From contig CM072511.1 in assembly GCA_036898135.1 (NCBI GenBank), positions 161,410,314 to 161,474,313 on the forward strand: 64,000 nt of DNA, in the 5' to 3' direction. Position 1 is the stretch's first letter; each line of letters begins with the position of its first letter. The DNA is from Oncomelania hupensis. Taxonomy: Eukaryota > Mollusca > Gastropoda > Littorinimorpha > Pomatiopsidae. Below are positions 42,585 to 52,735 of the stretch, in pieces. The translations under genes were made by a program, and so were the position numbers. The notes beneath the pieces were generated by a model, which was not told where the DNA came from, made no database searches, and saw only the letters and a list, made by a program, of their open reading frames with translations.

Positions 42585-43012
42585 TTGGACACTGATCAAC
42601 CCCATTATCACTTCAACCTCACATCCTTCAAAGAGATCGACATTTCGGAAACTGGTTATAAGCAATTTCACCTAGAACAATGTTCATTGTATAAAGGACT
42701 TTTTACTGACGGGTCGAAGAAAGGAGACGCAGTTGCTGCTGTCTCCGTCTTTGGGAGACACCTCGACCAGCCTTTGCAACAGCGTATACCTGATTTTTGT
42801 TCTGTTTATACAGCTGAGCTCAAGGAATTCATTTAGCTTTGAAATAGGTTTATAATTCCAAAAGATCCTCATTTTTAATCATATCCGATTCCCTGTCAGC
42901 ACTCCAGGCTCTATCTACAAGATATCGCATTCTTTTCTGGCACAGATCCATTATCTCCACACACAACTTGTTTTTTAGGGTAAAAATAATTTTTATGTGG
43001 TTTTTTTATCAC

Positions 43013-43612
43013 TTGTATCAGACAATGGGTCCCGACAGGAAGTCCTCTCCAGGATCGCACAAACAACTGCTGCCCTGACAAGGTGGAAGACCATTTGGAA
43101 AGACAGGACCATCAGTCTACATTCCAAAGTAAGACTACTGCGCTCCCTTGTCATCTCCATCTTACTATATGCTTGCGAAGCATGGACCCTCACAGCAGAT
43201 CTACAACGAAGAATACAAAGCATGGAGATGAGGTGCTACAGAAGACTTCTGGGCATTTCCTATACCCAACACATCATTAACGACGAAGTCCGACAGACCA
43301 TCACACAAGCTATTGGACAACACGAGGACCTGCTCACAGTGGTGAAGAAACGGAAACTCCGATGGTATGGCCACATCACCAGATCATCAGGCCTTGCAAA
43401 GACCATTCTGCAAGGCACAGAGCAAGGAGGTAGAAGAAGAGGGAGACCGAAAAAGGAGTGGGATGACAACATTCGAGAATGGACTGGTTTGACACTGAGC
43501 GAAGCCATCAGGGCTGCTGAGGACAGAGAAAGATGGAGTATGCTGGTTAAACGATCATCTGTGGTGCCCCTACGACCTCCGGGTTACGGGACAGAATAGG
43601 ATAGGATAGGAC
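43013..43612 (+). mobile_element. RTE-like 3' fragment with 8-bp TSD
   Basis: Carries RTE-type blocks IAQTTAALTR, RRIQSMEMRCYRRLLGISYT and WDDNIREWTGLTLSEA, and an ATAGG tail. TTTATCAC flanks it at 43005-43012 and 43613-43620. Confidence 0.9.
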
Positions 43613-43661
43613 TTTATCACATGGGCATCCGTGGTAATATTGCAGTGGACAAAGCGGCTAA

Positions 43662-43695
43662 ACATTACATTATATGATTATTGCTTTAGCTCCAG
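43662..43695 (-). mobile_element. Family X 3' stub, 34 bp
   Basis: ACATTACAT then ATTATTGCTTTAGCTCCA, the 3' end of family X on the minus strand. GCGGCTAA occurs on both sides (43654-43661 and 43696-43703), as expected for a target duplication. Confidence 0.65.
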
Positions 43696-43810
43696 CGGCT
43701 AAAAAAAGCTCTTCATCTTGATCTTCCTTCAGAGGTTTGCCAGTTCGTTACATACTCTGACTTACGTTGTAAAACTGGCTCTTATTGTAAACAGCTCTGG
43801 CAGACCGAAT

Positions 43811-43933
43811 CCTATCCTTTCCTATCCCGTAACTCAGAGGTCGTAGGGGCACCACAGATGATCGTTTAACCAGCGTACTCCATCTTTCCCGGTCCTCAGC
43901 AACCCTGATTGTTTCGCTCAGTGTCAAACCAGT
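43811..43933 (-). mobile_element. RTE-like 3' fragment with 6-bp TSD
   Basis: Minus strand: LTLSETIRVAEDRERWSTLV and VVPLRPLSYGIG, then the ATAGG-type tail. CCGAAT flanks it at 43805-43810 and 43934-43939; removing it reconnects the RNase H LINE frame. Confidence 0.88.
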
Positions 43934-44411
43934 CCGAATGGTCAAAATCAAATCAATAACAAATTATTTCAAATTCTTCCAATTATTTTTGTCTGCTTCT
44001 TTGCCTAACTTTGCGTCTACTCGCAAAGAAGAAACGGTTTTGGTTTTGGTTCGCCTTCATATTGGGCATACTTATGCCACCCATAGTTTCCTCTTGAAAG
44101 GAGAAAGAACCATCGTAGTGCTTTGCGTGTGATAAATCCTTTTCCACCCGCCATTTTATATCTGAATGTGCTGATCTGATTGATGAGAGGGAAAGATATT
44201 TTGGTTCGAATCGATACTTTTTTAATGAGATTTTTACATTTGCAATGGTCAAAACTTGTTTAAATTTTTATGTGATGTTGTGTTATTTTATTGCATATGA
44301 GTCATATGATCTTGTTTATATACTTGGTTCAATTTCATCAGTGATGCTAGTTGTATGTACATCTTTTATCATTTTTTAATGTTAGCGGTCTAGTCTCATG
44401 TTAAATTTTTT

Positions 44412-44456
44412 TGTGGGGTCCTCATTCGGCTCTTAGCAGTCCGCTGGGCTCTCTGC
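44412..44456 (+). mobile_element. Family X fragment
   Basis: GGGGTCCTCATTCGGCTCTT then AGCAGTCCGCTGGGC matches family X at 916-948. Confidence 0.65.
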
Positions 44457-44975
44457 ACATTGAATATCTATCTATATCACTAGCGGCGATAGTAGCCTCT
44501 AATGGCACGTCACCTGGCACTACGTGAGCGAGCTCGACTGGCGTCAGCCATAAGATCTTAAGAGTCCTATGAAAACATAATACGTTAGCGTCCATTGTTA
44601 ATGAGGAGATACTTCTCAACCACGCTCTAGGTGTCGCTGTCAGGCCTGACGCCATCACTACCAACCCCCTTTACAACGCTGATATTAAATGTTCAAAGCG
44701 CACTGGATGCCCTCTGTATTCTTTCCCAGTCTGACGCTTTACCAAAGTGGCCTATCCGCGCTCTGTGAAGGGGAGGGAATGCGTACTGGCTGCACCGCGT
44801 TTCATCATACAGCGACAACAAACATGCGGCAAGAGAGCGGAGCGGCACTTCAGACAACAACAGGCGCTGATTTCACGCTATGCTCTCTCCTGGGCTATTC
44901 TTGAACAACTGCAGTGCTACGCATCTTGAGAGGGTGAGTAGGAGGAAGAGAAGGAGAAAGAGAGAAGCGGGATAT

Positions 44976-44976
<1 letters not shown>
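44457..44976. other. No gene recognised
   Basis: Balanced-composition DNA without recognisable repeats or domains. Confidence 0.4.
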
Positions 44977-45031
<55 letters not shown>

Positions 45032-45037
45032 GATGAT
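44977..45037. repeat. (GAT)n microsatellite
   Basis: GAT run with one GGC interruption. Confidence 0.95.
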
Positions 45038-45104
45038 GAGCAAAGAAGGTTTACAATTATTACAATTATAAAATATGAACAAAAAAGAAGAAGCAGGAGG
45101 AGAA

Positions 45105-45107
<3 letters not shown>

Positions 45108-45167
<60 letters not shown>

Positions 45168-45187
45168 GAGAGAGCGAGAGAGAGAGC

Positions 45188-45223
<36 letters not shown>

Positions 45224-45229
45224 GAGAGC

Positions 45230-45293
<64 letters not shown>
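45108..45293. repeat. (GA)n microsatellite, ~185 bp
   Basis: GA run with GAGC and GGGA interruptions. Confidence 0.95.
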
Positions 45294-45294
<1 letters not shown>

Positions 45295-45329
45295 TATCCT
45301 TCTTTATTTAACGAAGGTAGTAGAACAAG

Positions 45330-45618
45330 TGTCGGATAGCGCAGTGGTTAGAGCACTCGCTACTGTGTCGCAAGTTAAGCACCGTACAGTGCGGTTAGCA
45401 CTTGGATGGGTAACCGCAAACCGTGAAGCGACAAATAACAACGCCCGCAGTTGACTCAACTGTGACTGAGTACCTACTCTCTTAAGGGTGGGGAAGGTAA
45501 AGCAGCGAGGAAGAGAGATGGGCATCACCCTCAATACGCTGGCCCAAGATAAGTGTGATCTCCAACATCACGCTCCCCTACGGCCACAAGGCTATGGGAC
45601 TACCTTTACCTTTTTTTC
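45330..45618 (+). mobile_element. tRNA/5S rRNA hybrid-headed SINE, intact copy with TSD
   Basis: The head opens with a tRNA 5' half (GGATAGCGCAGTGGTTAGAG, perfect A box TAGCGCAGTGG). It then passes into sequence matching the 3' half of 5S rRNA: AAGTTAAGCACCGT (intermediate element) and CGGTTAGCACTTGGATGGGT then AACCGC (C box). A body of about 190 bases follows (GGTGGGGAAGGTAAAGCAGC, CTGGCCCAAGATAAGTGTGA, CGGCCACAAGGCTATGGGAC), and the tail is ACCTTT units. AGTAGAACAAG (45319-45329) and AGTAGAAAAAG (45619-45629) form an 11-bp duplication with one mismatch. Both head halves carry internal Pol III promoter elements. It is not a tRNA gene or a 5S gene: each half is incomplete. Confidence 0.9.
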
Positions 45619-45639
45619 AGTAGAAAAAGCAGTGGTCTT

Positions 45640-46049
45640 TTTTAACATCTGGCCCTCGCCCTCAAGTGCGACTAGACTATTACAACTAAAACTAAAAAAT
45701 AATAATAATAATAATAAAAAATAACAATTTTATGTTTACAGATAAACTTGAGTAAGAACAAATGTATGTACTAGACAAGAAGTAAGGAATGGAGGGTGGG
45801 ATTCCATATCAATTTAGTATTTATATTTAACATTTCTAGCATTCTAAAGATCAACTGGTTTGTAAGCAACAAAGCTTAGAAAACATTATATTCATTAATT
45901 AGCACATATGCATTATTTTCAAAAAGATTAAACGAAACAATATACCTTGCATAAAGCCATCAGTACCACATATCATAAATGAGTTTGTAAAAAGAAAAAA
46001 ACAACAACACTTTTTTTCATGTAGAATAAAAGCCACGTTTATTTTGACT
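45640..46049. other. No gene recognised; short (AAT)n
   Basis: AT-rich DNA with (AAT)n at 45698-45722. Confidence 0.45.
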
Positions 46050-46599
46050 TCATAAGATGGAAAGCATATTTGCTCTTGAAAGTATTGAAGTTGGTAGTTT
46101 GTCTGTTTGTTTAAGGTTATAGAGGTTACAGAGGTTAAGCATATCAAGCAACGGTTTGTGCGGTTTTAATAAATCAAGTGTCCCGAAAAAAAGTATGTCC
46201 TTCGTTTCGGCATCTACAATCTTCGTTAAGTTATCTGACCAGTTTGCTCGCTCTCCAGGATTCCTATAACAAAAACCTACAAGGAGTGGGGGTGCTCGTT
46301 TTAACTTAATTTCAATCCATACTGATTCCACCAACTGTTTAAGATGTGTTAATCGTTTATAGTTAATTGATTCACTTATGTACAGAAGCAACCCAGTTTC
46401 TTTACATTGCTGTGGGTCTCTGCGTAATACATTATAACCTGAAATCGCGATATCAGAATCCGAAATCCCAATAGTGAATCCTGATTCTGAGAACCCAAAG
46501 AGGTGAAAACCTGTATTAACATTTAAAAGCATTGTAGAGATGCTAATAATTTTATTAATTGCATGATTGATATTTAAGTGCCCCACACCGCATTGTAAA
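46050..46599 (-). pseudogene. LINE APE endonuclease fragment
   Basis: Minus-strand frame with the order of an APE endonuclease: GHLNINHAINKI, FHLFGFSESGF (Glu in the ETW position), SDSDIAISGYNVLRRD, LVGFCYRNPGE, then ILFFGTLDLL, where GDFN is expected, so bases are lost at that site. It stops being coherent near 46050. No RT follows. Upstream (higher coordinates) it is interrupted by the hybrid SINE at 46600. Confidence 0.85.
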
Positions 46600-47488
46600 A
46601 AGGTAAAGGTAAAGGTAGTCCTATAGCCTTGTGGCCGTAGGAGAGCGTGATGTTGGAGATCACACTTATCTTGGGCCAGCGTAATGAGGGTGATGCCCAT
46701 CTCTCTCCCTCGCTGCTTTACCTTCCCCACCCTTAAGCGATTAGGTACTCAATCACAGTTGAGTCAACTATCCCATCCTATCATATCCTGTCCCGTAACT
46801 CGGAGGTCGTAGGTCACAGATGATCGTTTAACCAGCATACTCCATCTTTCTCTGTTCTCAGCAGCCCTGATGGCTTCGCTCAGTGTCAAACCAGTCCATT
46901 CTCGAATGTTGTCCTCCCACCTCTTTTCGGTCTCCCTCTTCTTCTACCTCCTTGCACTATGCCTTGCAGAATGGTCTTTGCAAGGCCTGATGATCTGGTG
47001 ACGTGGCCATACCATAGGAGTTTCCTTTTCTTCACCACTGTAAGCATGTCATCGTGTTGTCCAATGGCTTGTGTGATGGTCTGTCGGACTTCGTCGTTGG
47101 TGATGTGTTGGGTATAGGAAATGCCCAGAAGTCTTCTGTAGCACCTCATCTCCATGCTTTGTATTCTTCGTTGTAGATCTCCTGTGAGGGTCCATGCTTC
47201 GCAAGCATATACGAAGATGGAGATGCCAAGGGAGCGTAGCAGTCTTACTTTGGAATGTAGACTGATGGTCCTGTCTTTCCAAATGGGCTTCAACCTTGTC
47301 AGGGCAGCAGTTGTTTGTGCGATCCTGGAGAGGACTTCCTGTCGGGACCCATTGTCTGAGTCAACTGGGGGCGTTGTTATTTGTCGCTTCACGTTTTGCG
47401 GTCACCCATCCAAGTGCTAACCGCACTGGACGGTGCTTAACTTGCGACACAGTAGCGAGTGCTCCAACCACTGCACTATCCGACACCA
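46600..47488 (-). mobile_element. tRNA/5S hybrid SINE, split by an RTE insertion
   Basis: Two parts, 46600-46769 (tail and body) and 47367-47488 (head), give about 292 bp when the insert is set aside, like the intact copy (289 bp). The head on the minus strand has TAGTGCAGTGGTTGGAGC and the 5S-like GCGGTTAGCACTTGGATGGG. The SINE is flanked by CATTGTAAA at 46591-46599 and 47489-47497. The RTE fragment inside has its own duplication. Confidence 0.88.
46770..47357 (-). mobile_element. RTE-like 3' fragment nested in the SINE, 9-bp TSD
   Basis: Minus-strand RTE blocks IAQTTAALTRLKPIWKDR, CEAWTLTGDLQRRIQSMEMR, GHVTRSSGLAKTILQG and the ATAGG tail. GAGTCAACT at 46761-46769 and 47358-47366 is the duplicated SINE sequence. 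Confidence 0.92.
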
Positions 47489-47556
47489 CATTGTAAAGAT
47501 GTTAATAATTTTATTAATCGCATGATTGATATTTAAGTGCCCTACACGAATTGTCA
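47489..47556 (-). repeat. Second copy of a ~61-bp LINE segment
   Basis: CATTGTAAAGATG, AATAATTTTATTAATCGCAT and TGATATTTAAGTGCCC match 46530-46590 at about 90%. On the minus strand it encodes GHLNINHAINKI again. The segment was duplicated in tandem and the SINE landed at the junction. Confidence 0.8.
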
Positions 47557-49329
47557 CGAAGAGAGGGGTTGGGGGATGGGGGTAAGCTCTTAATCTCTCG
47601 CGCTGTATTACCTCCTTTGATAGGCTAATGGTGCGATGACATTCAAGAGATTAATGCTAGGCCAACTTAATAAGTGAGAGAGACAGACAGGGAAAAGGCG
47701 AGACGGATAGTAGGGCTACACTAGTTAAGAAATTCAAATTCAAAGGCCAGTCAGGGTAATTGCAATTTCTATAACTATTTACTTTTATTAATTTGAAATG
47801 GGGAGTCTGGGTCAAATTATTCTAACGTGAGTCATTGGCAAAGCGTCTCTCAGTAAGGAGTAGTTCGGTGATATTCTGGGTAGTCAATATCTGGGGTACT
47901 AGAGCGACTGTAGACTGATTTCATCACAGGGCGAGAGTGCATCTGTATGGTTTCAGGGTCTCTCTGATAATCTGGCGAGTGGGGATTCTCGTAGGCTAAT
48001 CACTTAGCTCGGTACTGCAGAGCGGCGATTGGTCCAGGATACTCTGGGTGGCTTGTTTACTACGGTGGCGTGGGTGCGATGATGCAGGTCAGTTGGTCAC
48101 GCGGTGACGCATCGATCACGAGTGATCGTCTTGTGATATGGTACAGGGCTGGAATTCGGCTTTCGTAGCTAGCCGTCTGGAAAATGGCGAAGTCCCGAGT
48201 CACGCTTCTCATTGACCTCCTGGGATGTCAGGGGCCTGCAGCGGGTCAGCGACTGGGAGATGATACAAGGCCGGGGTGATTCGCCCGGTACAGGAACCCG
48301 TCTGTAATGTAATACAGACTCTGTATCAGCGGGGGATCGGGATAGTGTGGATTCAGGGCCTGTGGTACAATCGCCCTTCTCAGAATTCAAATTGGTTGAC
48401 CGGTCAAGGTTGAGCCAGTGCATATACCAACAGTCAAACAATGCAACTAGATTTACTGGGCCAAAGTGGAGTTTATTGGCAGCCGCTAGTATAAGATACC
48501 TTCGGCGCATTAGGAGGGGGTTGGCAACAGGGCAAATATTTATACATTGGGAGCATGGTGGAAAGCAAATGTAAGGGTACAGGGCAAAGGGGTTGTAGTG
48601 GGGACTTTAATCTATGTGGAGGGACAGCATGGCATGGGGTATTTACACATGGGGCTAACGGAGCATACAAGCATAAATCCAAACATGTCATGGGTCATAT
48701 ACAAGGTAAAAAATATGTGCAAGGGATAAATACAAGTCACAGCAACACATCAAGGCAAAACTATAAACATGAACATACATATCGACAGGACGCATGAACA
48801 TGATGGGCGAACGACGGGTGATGGGTCTGCTATATGACAAAGAGTAAGTTCCCTCTCTTACCTTGACTTAGACGGGTGGAAGCACACGGGTACTGTCGAA
48901 GCTCAGAGGTCACTCGGTGATGGAGACGTGTCTTCGGACAGGTTGTGACTTCAAGGCAGGAAGGCTTGGGTCTGACACTAAGTCAGGTTCTGTGGCAGGC
49001 TTTAAGGCGATGCCCCGGGGGGCGGGGCTTAAGCGAATTGGCGAGCGAGCCTGCTAGAGATGGCTGGTAAAGGGGAAATGATGGCTGGCTGAGTGTGAGT
49101 GTGGAATGCTTGCAGCCTAGCTCAGAGGTGCTATTGCACGCCTTGTCACACGAATGACCTCTTTTGTGGGTGGTGTATGTGGACATCTACTCATAATGAA
49201 ATCGAAAAAAGAATTCTTAAATGTCAAATTAAACAAATATAGTTACTGAATATCACTTGATTAATTTATTACCGAGATATTGGTCAAAGTAGCAAATGGG
49301 AAGAAAACTTTTTAATTTTAACTTTCATT
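47557..49329. other. No gene recognised, 1.8 kb
   Basis: Relatively balanced composition and few simple repeats. A 113-codon minus-strand frame (48169-48510) shows no domain. The unusual uniformity suggests a single unrecognised element or a non-coding part of a gene; no terminal repeats were found. Confidence 0.4.
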
Positions 49330-49622
49330 TTTGAAAGTACAGCAGCCCCAAGTGAAGCGCTTTACCCAATGTACATGCTGGGTGTGTTCTTGTCACCGGC
49401 ACTCACCCGTCTAGGACATGAGCGTCAGGATCTTTAAAGTCCGTTATGATGGAATATATGCGACACAGACTAGACCTCGGTTTATACTCTCATCCGAAGG
49501 AGTAGGAAACGGGAGTAAAGTGTCTTTCCCAAGGACACAACACAATGCCCCGGCCTGGGCTCGAACTCGGGACCTTCAGATCCGCAAGCCAACGCTCTAA
49601 CCACTCGGTCACTGCGCCTCAA
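49330..49622 (-). mobile_element. tRNA-derived SINE (family E), complete head
   Basis: Minus strand: GGCGCAGTGACCGAGTGGTT (A box region), then CCCGAGTTCGAGCCC (B box), then a central TTGTGTCCTTGGGAAAGACA block and CTTTAAAGATCCTGACGCTC. It ends in GGGTAAAGCGCTTCACTTGG. The central and distal blocks recur at 62590-62705. Confidence 0.85.
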
Positions 49623-50041
49623 GAAACACAGAACAATTATAAATATCAGTAAGGTAGGCTACACACGCGTATATCAAGTGCACGAGTAAAAGAACTAATT
49701 GCACCACAAAGTCAGCAACCCAACAGGAAGAACAAAAGCACTGAGATTGATAAACGAAAGGCGATAAAATAGAGTACCCTCTTGTCAGTGGGGGACTTCT
49801 TGCAAACAATGAAACAACACAAGGTAAAAGTATAGTCGCAAATAGCGTCACACTTTATACTAGATGCAAGGCTAACACACACCTATTTAGGACTTAAGTA
49901 CTCCGAGTTCAGTCGAAGAAGCAGCAATCTATCTCACTTTTTAGGTCTGTTTAATAGCACGAGTTAGAAGGAGTTTCACATCGTCCCGGCTAATTGTAAA
50001 TTCACAGCAGTCACACAGTGGTTTTATCCCATCACAAAGCT
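49623..50041. other. No gene recognised
   Basis: Unique-looking DNA between a SINE and an RTE fragment. Confidence 0.4.
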
Positions 50042-50650
50042 CTATCCTATCATATCCTATCCCCTAACTCAAAGGTGGTTGGGGCACCACAGATGATCGT
50101 CCAACCAGCGTACTCCACTTTTCTCTCTCCTCAGCAACCCTCATGGCTTCGCTCATTGTCAAGTCCATTCTCTAATGTTGTCATCCCACCTCTTTTTCTC
50201 TCCCCTCTTCTTCTGCCTCATTGCACCGTGCCTTGCAGGATTGTTTTTGCAGGGCCTGATGCTCTGGTGACGGGGTCATACCATCGGAGTTTCCGGTTTT
50301 TCACCACTGTGAGCAGGTCATCGTGTTGTCCAATGGCTTGTGTGATGGTCTGTCGAACTTCGTCGTTGGCGATGTGCTGGGTCCAGAAATATTCTGTTTC
50401 GCAAGCATATAGAAAGTTGGAGATGACAAGGGAGCGCAGCAGCCTTATCTTGGAATGTGGACTGATGGTCCTGTGACTCCTGTCTTTCCAAATGGGCTTC
50501 GACCTTATCAGGGCAACAGTTGTTTGTGCGAGCCTGTATATGTATTGACTTCCTGTCGGGACCTATTGTCTGATACAATGACTCCTAAATATAACTGTTC
50601 ACTGTGTTGAGGGATTCGCCTTGGACTTTGATGTCCATGTTGATGCGATA
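50042..50650 (-). mobile_element. RTE-like 3' fragment with internal deletion
   Basis: From the ATAGG-type tail (50042-50065) through the GPAL/KTIL-like, HHTSHWTT-frame and IGPDRKS-like degraded blocks to GATGTCCATGTTGATGC (start of the NGINTDIK block). The stretch encoding RRIQSMEMRCYRRLLGI is largely deleted near 50385. No clear target duplication. Confidence 0.82.
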
Positions 50651-50749
50651 TATATTTGAGTCAAGAGGCCACGAGCATTACAATTAAATTTTTATTCTTG
50701 TAGGTGAACAACTGTACTAAAGCTGCATTTTGAAAAATAACACGGGCGC

Positions 50750-50835
50750 GAGATAGGGAGTGAGAGAGAGACAGACAGACAGGCAGGCAGAGACAGAGAG
50801 ACAGGTAGACAGACAGAAGCAGACAGACAGACAGG
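50750..50835. repeat. (GACA)n-rich stretch
   Basis: GACAGACAGACAGGCAGGCAG-type tetranucleotides. Confidence 0.85.
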
Positions 50836-50954
50836 TGGAGGCGTTGTAGCCTATAGGCATCATGTATTAAAGGCTCAATTACATTAAATCACAGTCCGCA
50901 TGCTGCTCCTCTGAGGAAAAACCCTGAAATGGATAAAGGCATTTCCAACGACAG

Positions 50955-51040
50955 TGTGTGTGCAAGGGGGAATGTGTGGGTGTGGGTGGGTGGGGGTTTG
51001 TGTGTGTGTGTGTACGCGCGCCTGTGTGTGTGTGTGAGGA
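50955..51040. repeat. (TG)n microsatellite
   Basis: TG units with GGG and CG interruptions. Confidence 0.85.
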
Positions 51041-51368
51041 AGGGGACAAAAGGGGAGCAAGACTGGATTTTGGAACAAGGTCTGCACAGTGGACACGCGC
51101 AATGACCCTTTCTATCTTCCCTTGTAACTCACTCATTGAAACTTGTTGCGTGTTTGAGTGAAGCTAAGACTACCGATGGAAAAAACCAGACTTCGCAAAG
51201 TCTTACGTGCAGGAGTGAATAATGGTTAATGAAAAACTAGGAAGAATAGGACTCCAAAGTGCGCCCAGATGAGGATATAAGACTGGAAAGGGGGCGGTCT
51301 CAAAAGCAAAAGGGAGGTGCCATGGGGTCTCAGTTCTAAAGTAAGTAGTCTTGGCATAAACACTTGAG

Positions 51369-51478
51369 CATAGCCATGAGGGTTGCTGAGGACAGATAAA
51401 GAGTACGCTGGTTAAACGATCATCTGTGGTGCCCCAACGACTTTCGAGTTGTGGGATAGGATAGGGCAGGATATAAGT
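51369..51478 (+). mobile_element. RTE-like 3' stub with 13-bp TSD
   Basis: Only the final RTE segment (GGTTGCTGAGGACAG to ATAGGATAGG). ATAAACACTTGAG (51356-51368) and ATAAACAATTGAG (51479-51491) flank it. Confidence 0.85.
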
Positions 51479-51748
51479 ATAAACAATTGAGTGCAACTGG
51501 CAATTGAGGGCACCACCAATGCTTTCTAGACGTGGCAAAACTTTTGTTAATTTATATATAAATTTAAATAAATATAATTTAACAAAACTTTTGCCACATG
51601 TATATTTATCAGCGTCCTGACTCTTAACCTACATTCATTTCCTCTGTAGTTTTTCAGATACGTTGCCGTTGCAATACATTTTTTTGTGTCAGTTTTGTTA
51701 TCATCGTGTTCCCTGTAATACAAAACTGTTACATTAGTATTTTAGTCA

Positions 51749-52112
51749 TGCCACACGAGCGTCAAATCTTGAATCCAATTCATGAAATCACGACAAAATC
51801 CCGTGATTGTCGTGTGGCACTCTGTGCATCGCGAATCCAGATTCTTTGAATTGGCTCCGATTGCCGACTTTCAACATCCGCGAGTCTCGATTGTGTGATT
51901 CGGACCTTTTGGCCAATGAGAAGCAGAATACGAATCACGTGGTCACAACACACGTACAGCAAAACTTCAAGACCAATAACCCTCAAGTTTGACTCGATGT
52001 GCGACTTTCTTGTGGCACTGCGCGATTCAAGTCAAAAAGAAATTCCGACTTCGAAGTCGAAAATTGCTCCGATTCGCGTCAAGTCCAGTAGATTTGACGC
52101 TCGTGTGGCATT
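51749..52112. mobile_element. MITE with GCCACACGAGCGTC termini
   Basis: GCCACACGAGCGTCAAATC at the left (51751) is repeated inverted at the right end (to 52110). Extra internal copies of the core lie inverted at 51813-51821 (CGTGTGGCA) and direct-like at 52008 (TTGTGGCACTG). CGACTTCGAAGTCG (about 52046) is a perfect palindrome. CCGATT/GATTCGG words are frequent, as in the Harbinger-like MITE at 20998. No clear target duplication and no transposase. Confidence 0.75.
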
Positions 52113-52735
52113 GGCTGAGACCCATGTTTTGTTGTAGTTTTTTGGTTTGTTTGGGTTTTTTATGTAAAGAAAGTATATGTACCGCTAAAACTTAAATACA
52201 TTTAGACTTGCAGATAAATGTCCGATGGTTGACTAACTAGATATACAAGTTGTACTTATATCAGTCATGCACGCAGTTACGACGCTACGATCGATGTTGT
52301 TGTTATGTTATATCAGTTTATAGTCCCCTCTCTTCCCGATAAGGATTTTCAGAGAGGAGACTATGAAAGAAAAAAAAAGAAAAAAAAAAAAAGTTCTACG
52401 ATCGAGTACAGTAGACTGAAATTATGAGGTGACCAAACTGTCCGCGTTTGCGGGATATGTACCCTAATGCGTGCGTAGATGCCCGTCGTAGATGCGGACA
52501 CAACGCATCAGTGCTGTGATGGGGGTCGCCGTCTTGAGTGAAACAGGGGAGGGAGGTATTGTAAGGAGGTGGGGAGAGAGTGTGAGAATTGGGGGTGGTG
52601 TGTATCAATGGAGAGGATGGGGGAGAAGAAAGAGGGGGGAAAGGGAAGGGTTGGTATACTTGAAAGGGCGTTAATCATCTTCCGGCACCTGTTGCATAAG
52701 AGCGGAACTAGTGAGCTCCCCTGCTCGCGTGCGGG
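52113..52735. other. No gene; contains a hairpin (see 52319)
   Basis: AT-rich, with oligo-A at 52368-52393 and a G-rich patch 52540-52650. No coding motif. Confidence 0.4.
52319..52366. repeat. Short inverted repeat (hairpin)
   Basis: ATAGTCCCCTCTCT and AGAGAGGAGACTAT can pair over 14 bases with one mismatch, loop about 17. Confidence 0.7.

Larger units (their letters stand above)
42585..44330 (+). pseudogene. LINE RNase H region, broken by three later insertions
   Basis: Pieces of one LINE C-terminus lie in order. At 42585-42836: linker and RNase H start (LFTDGSKKGDAVAAVSVFG, VYTAELKEF). After a frameshift near 42830: FLIISDSLSALQAL to about 43012. At 43613-43661: HMGIRGNIAVDKAAK. From about 43700: LHLDLPSEVCQF to LWQTE at 43810. 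From 43934: the tail, RLHIGHTYATHSFLLKGE, to about 44130, then 3' DNA. The interruptions are RTE fragments at 43013-43612 and 43811-43933 and a family X stub at 43662-43695, each with matching short duplications. The frameshift and insertions make it non-functional. Confidence 0.85.

Noticed and set aside
45370..45440. A 5S rRNA gene or pseudogene
   Set aside because: Only the 3' half of 5S is present, always behind the same tRNA-like half and in front of the same SINE body in three places.
47557..49329. An LTR retrotransposon in the unassigned 1.8 kb
   Set aside because: No paired terminal repeats, primer-binding site, gag or pol motif could be found by reading.
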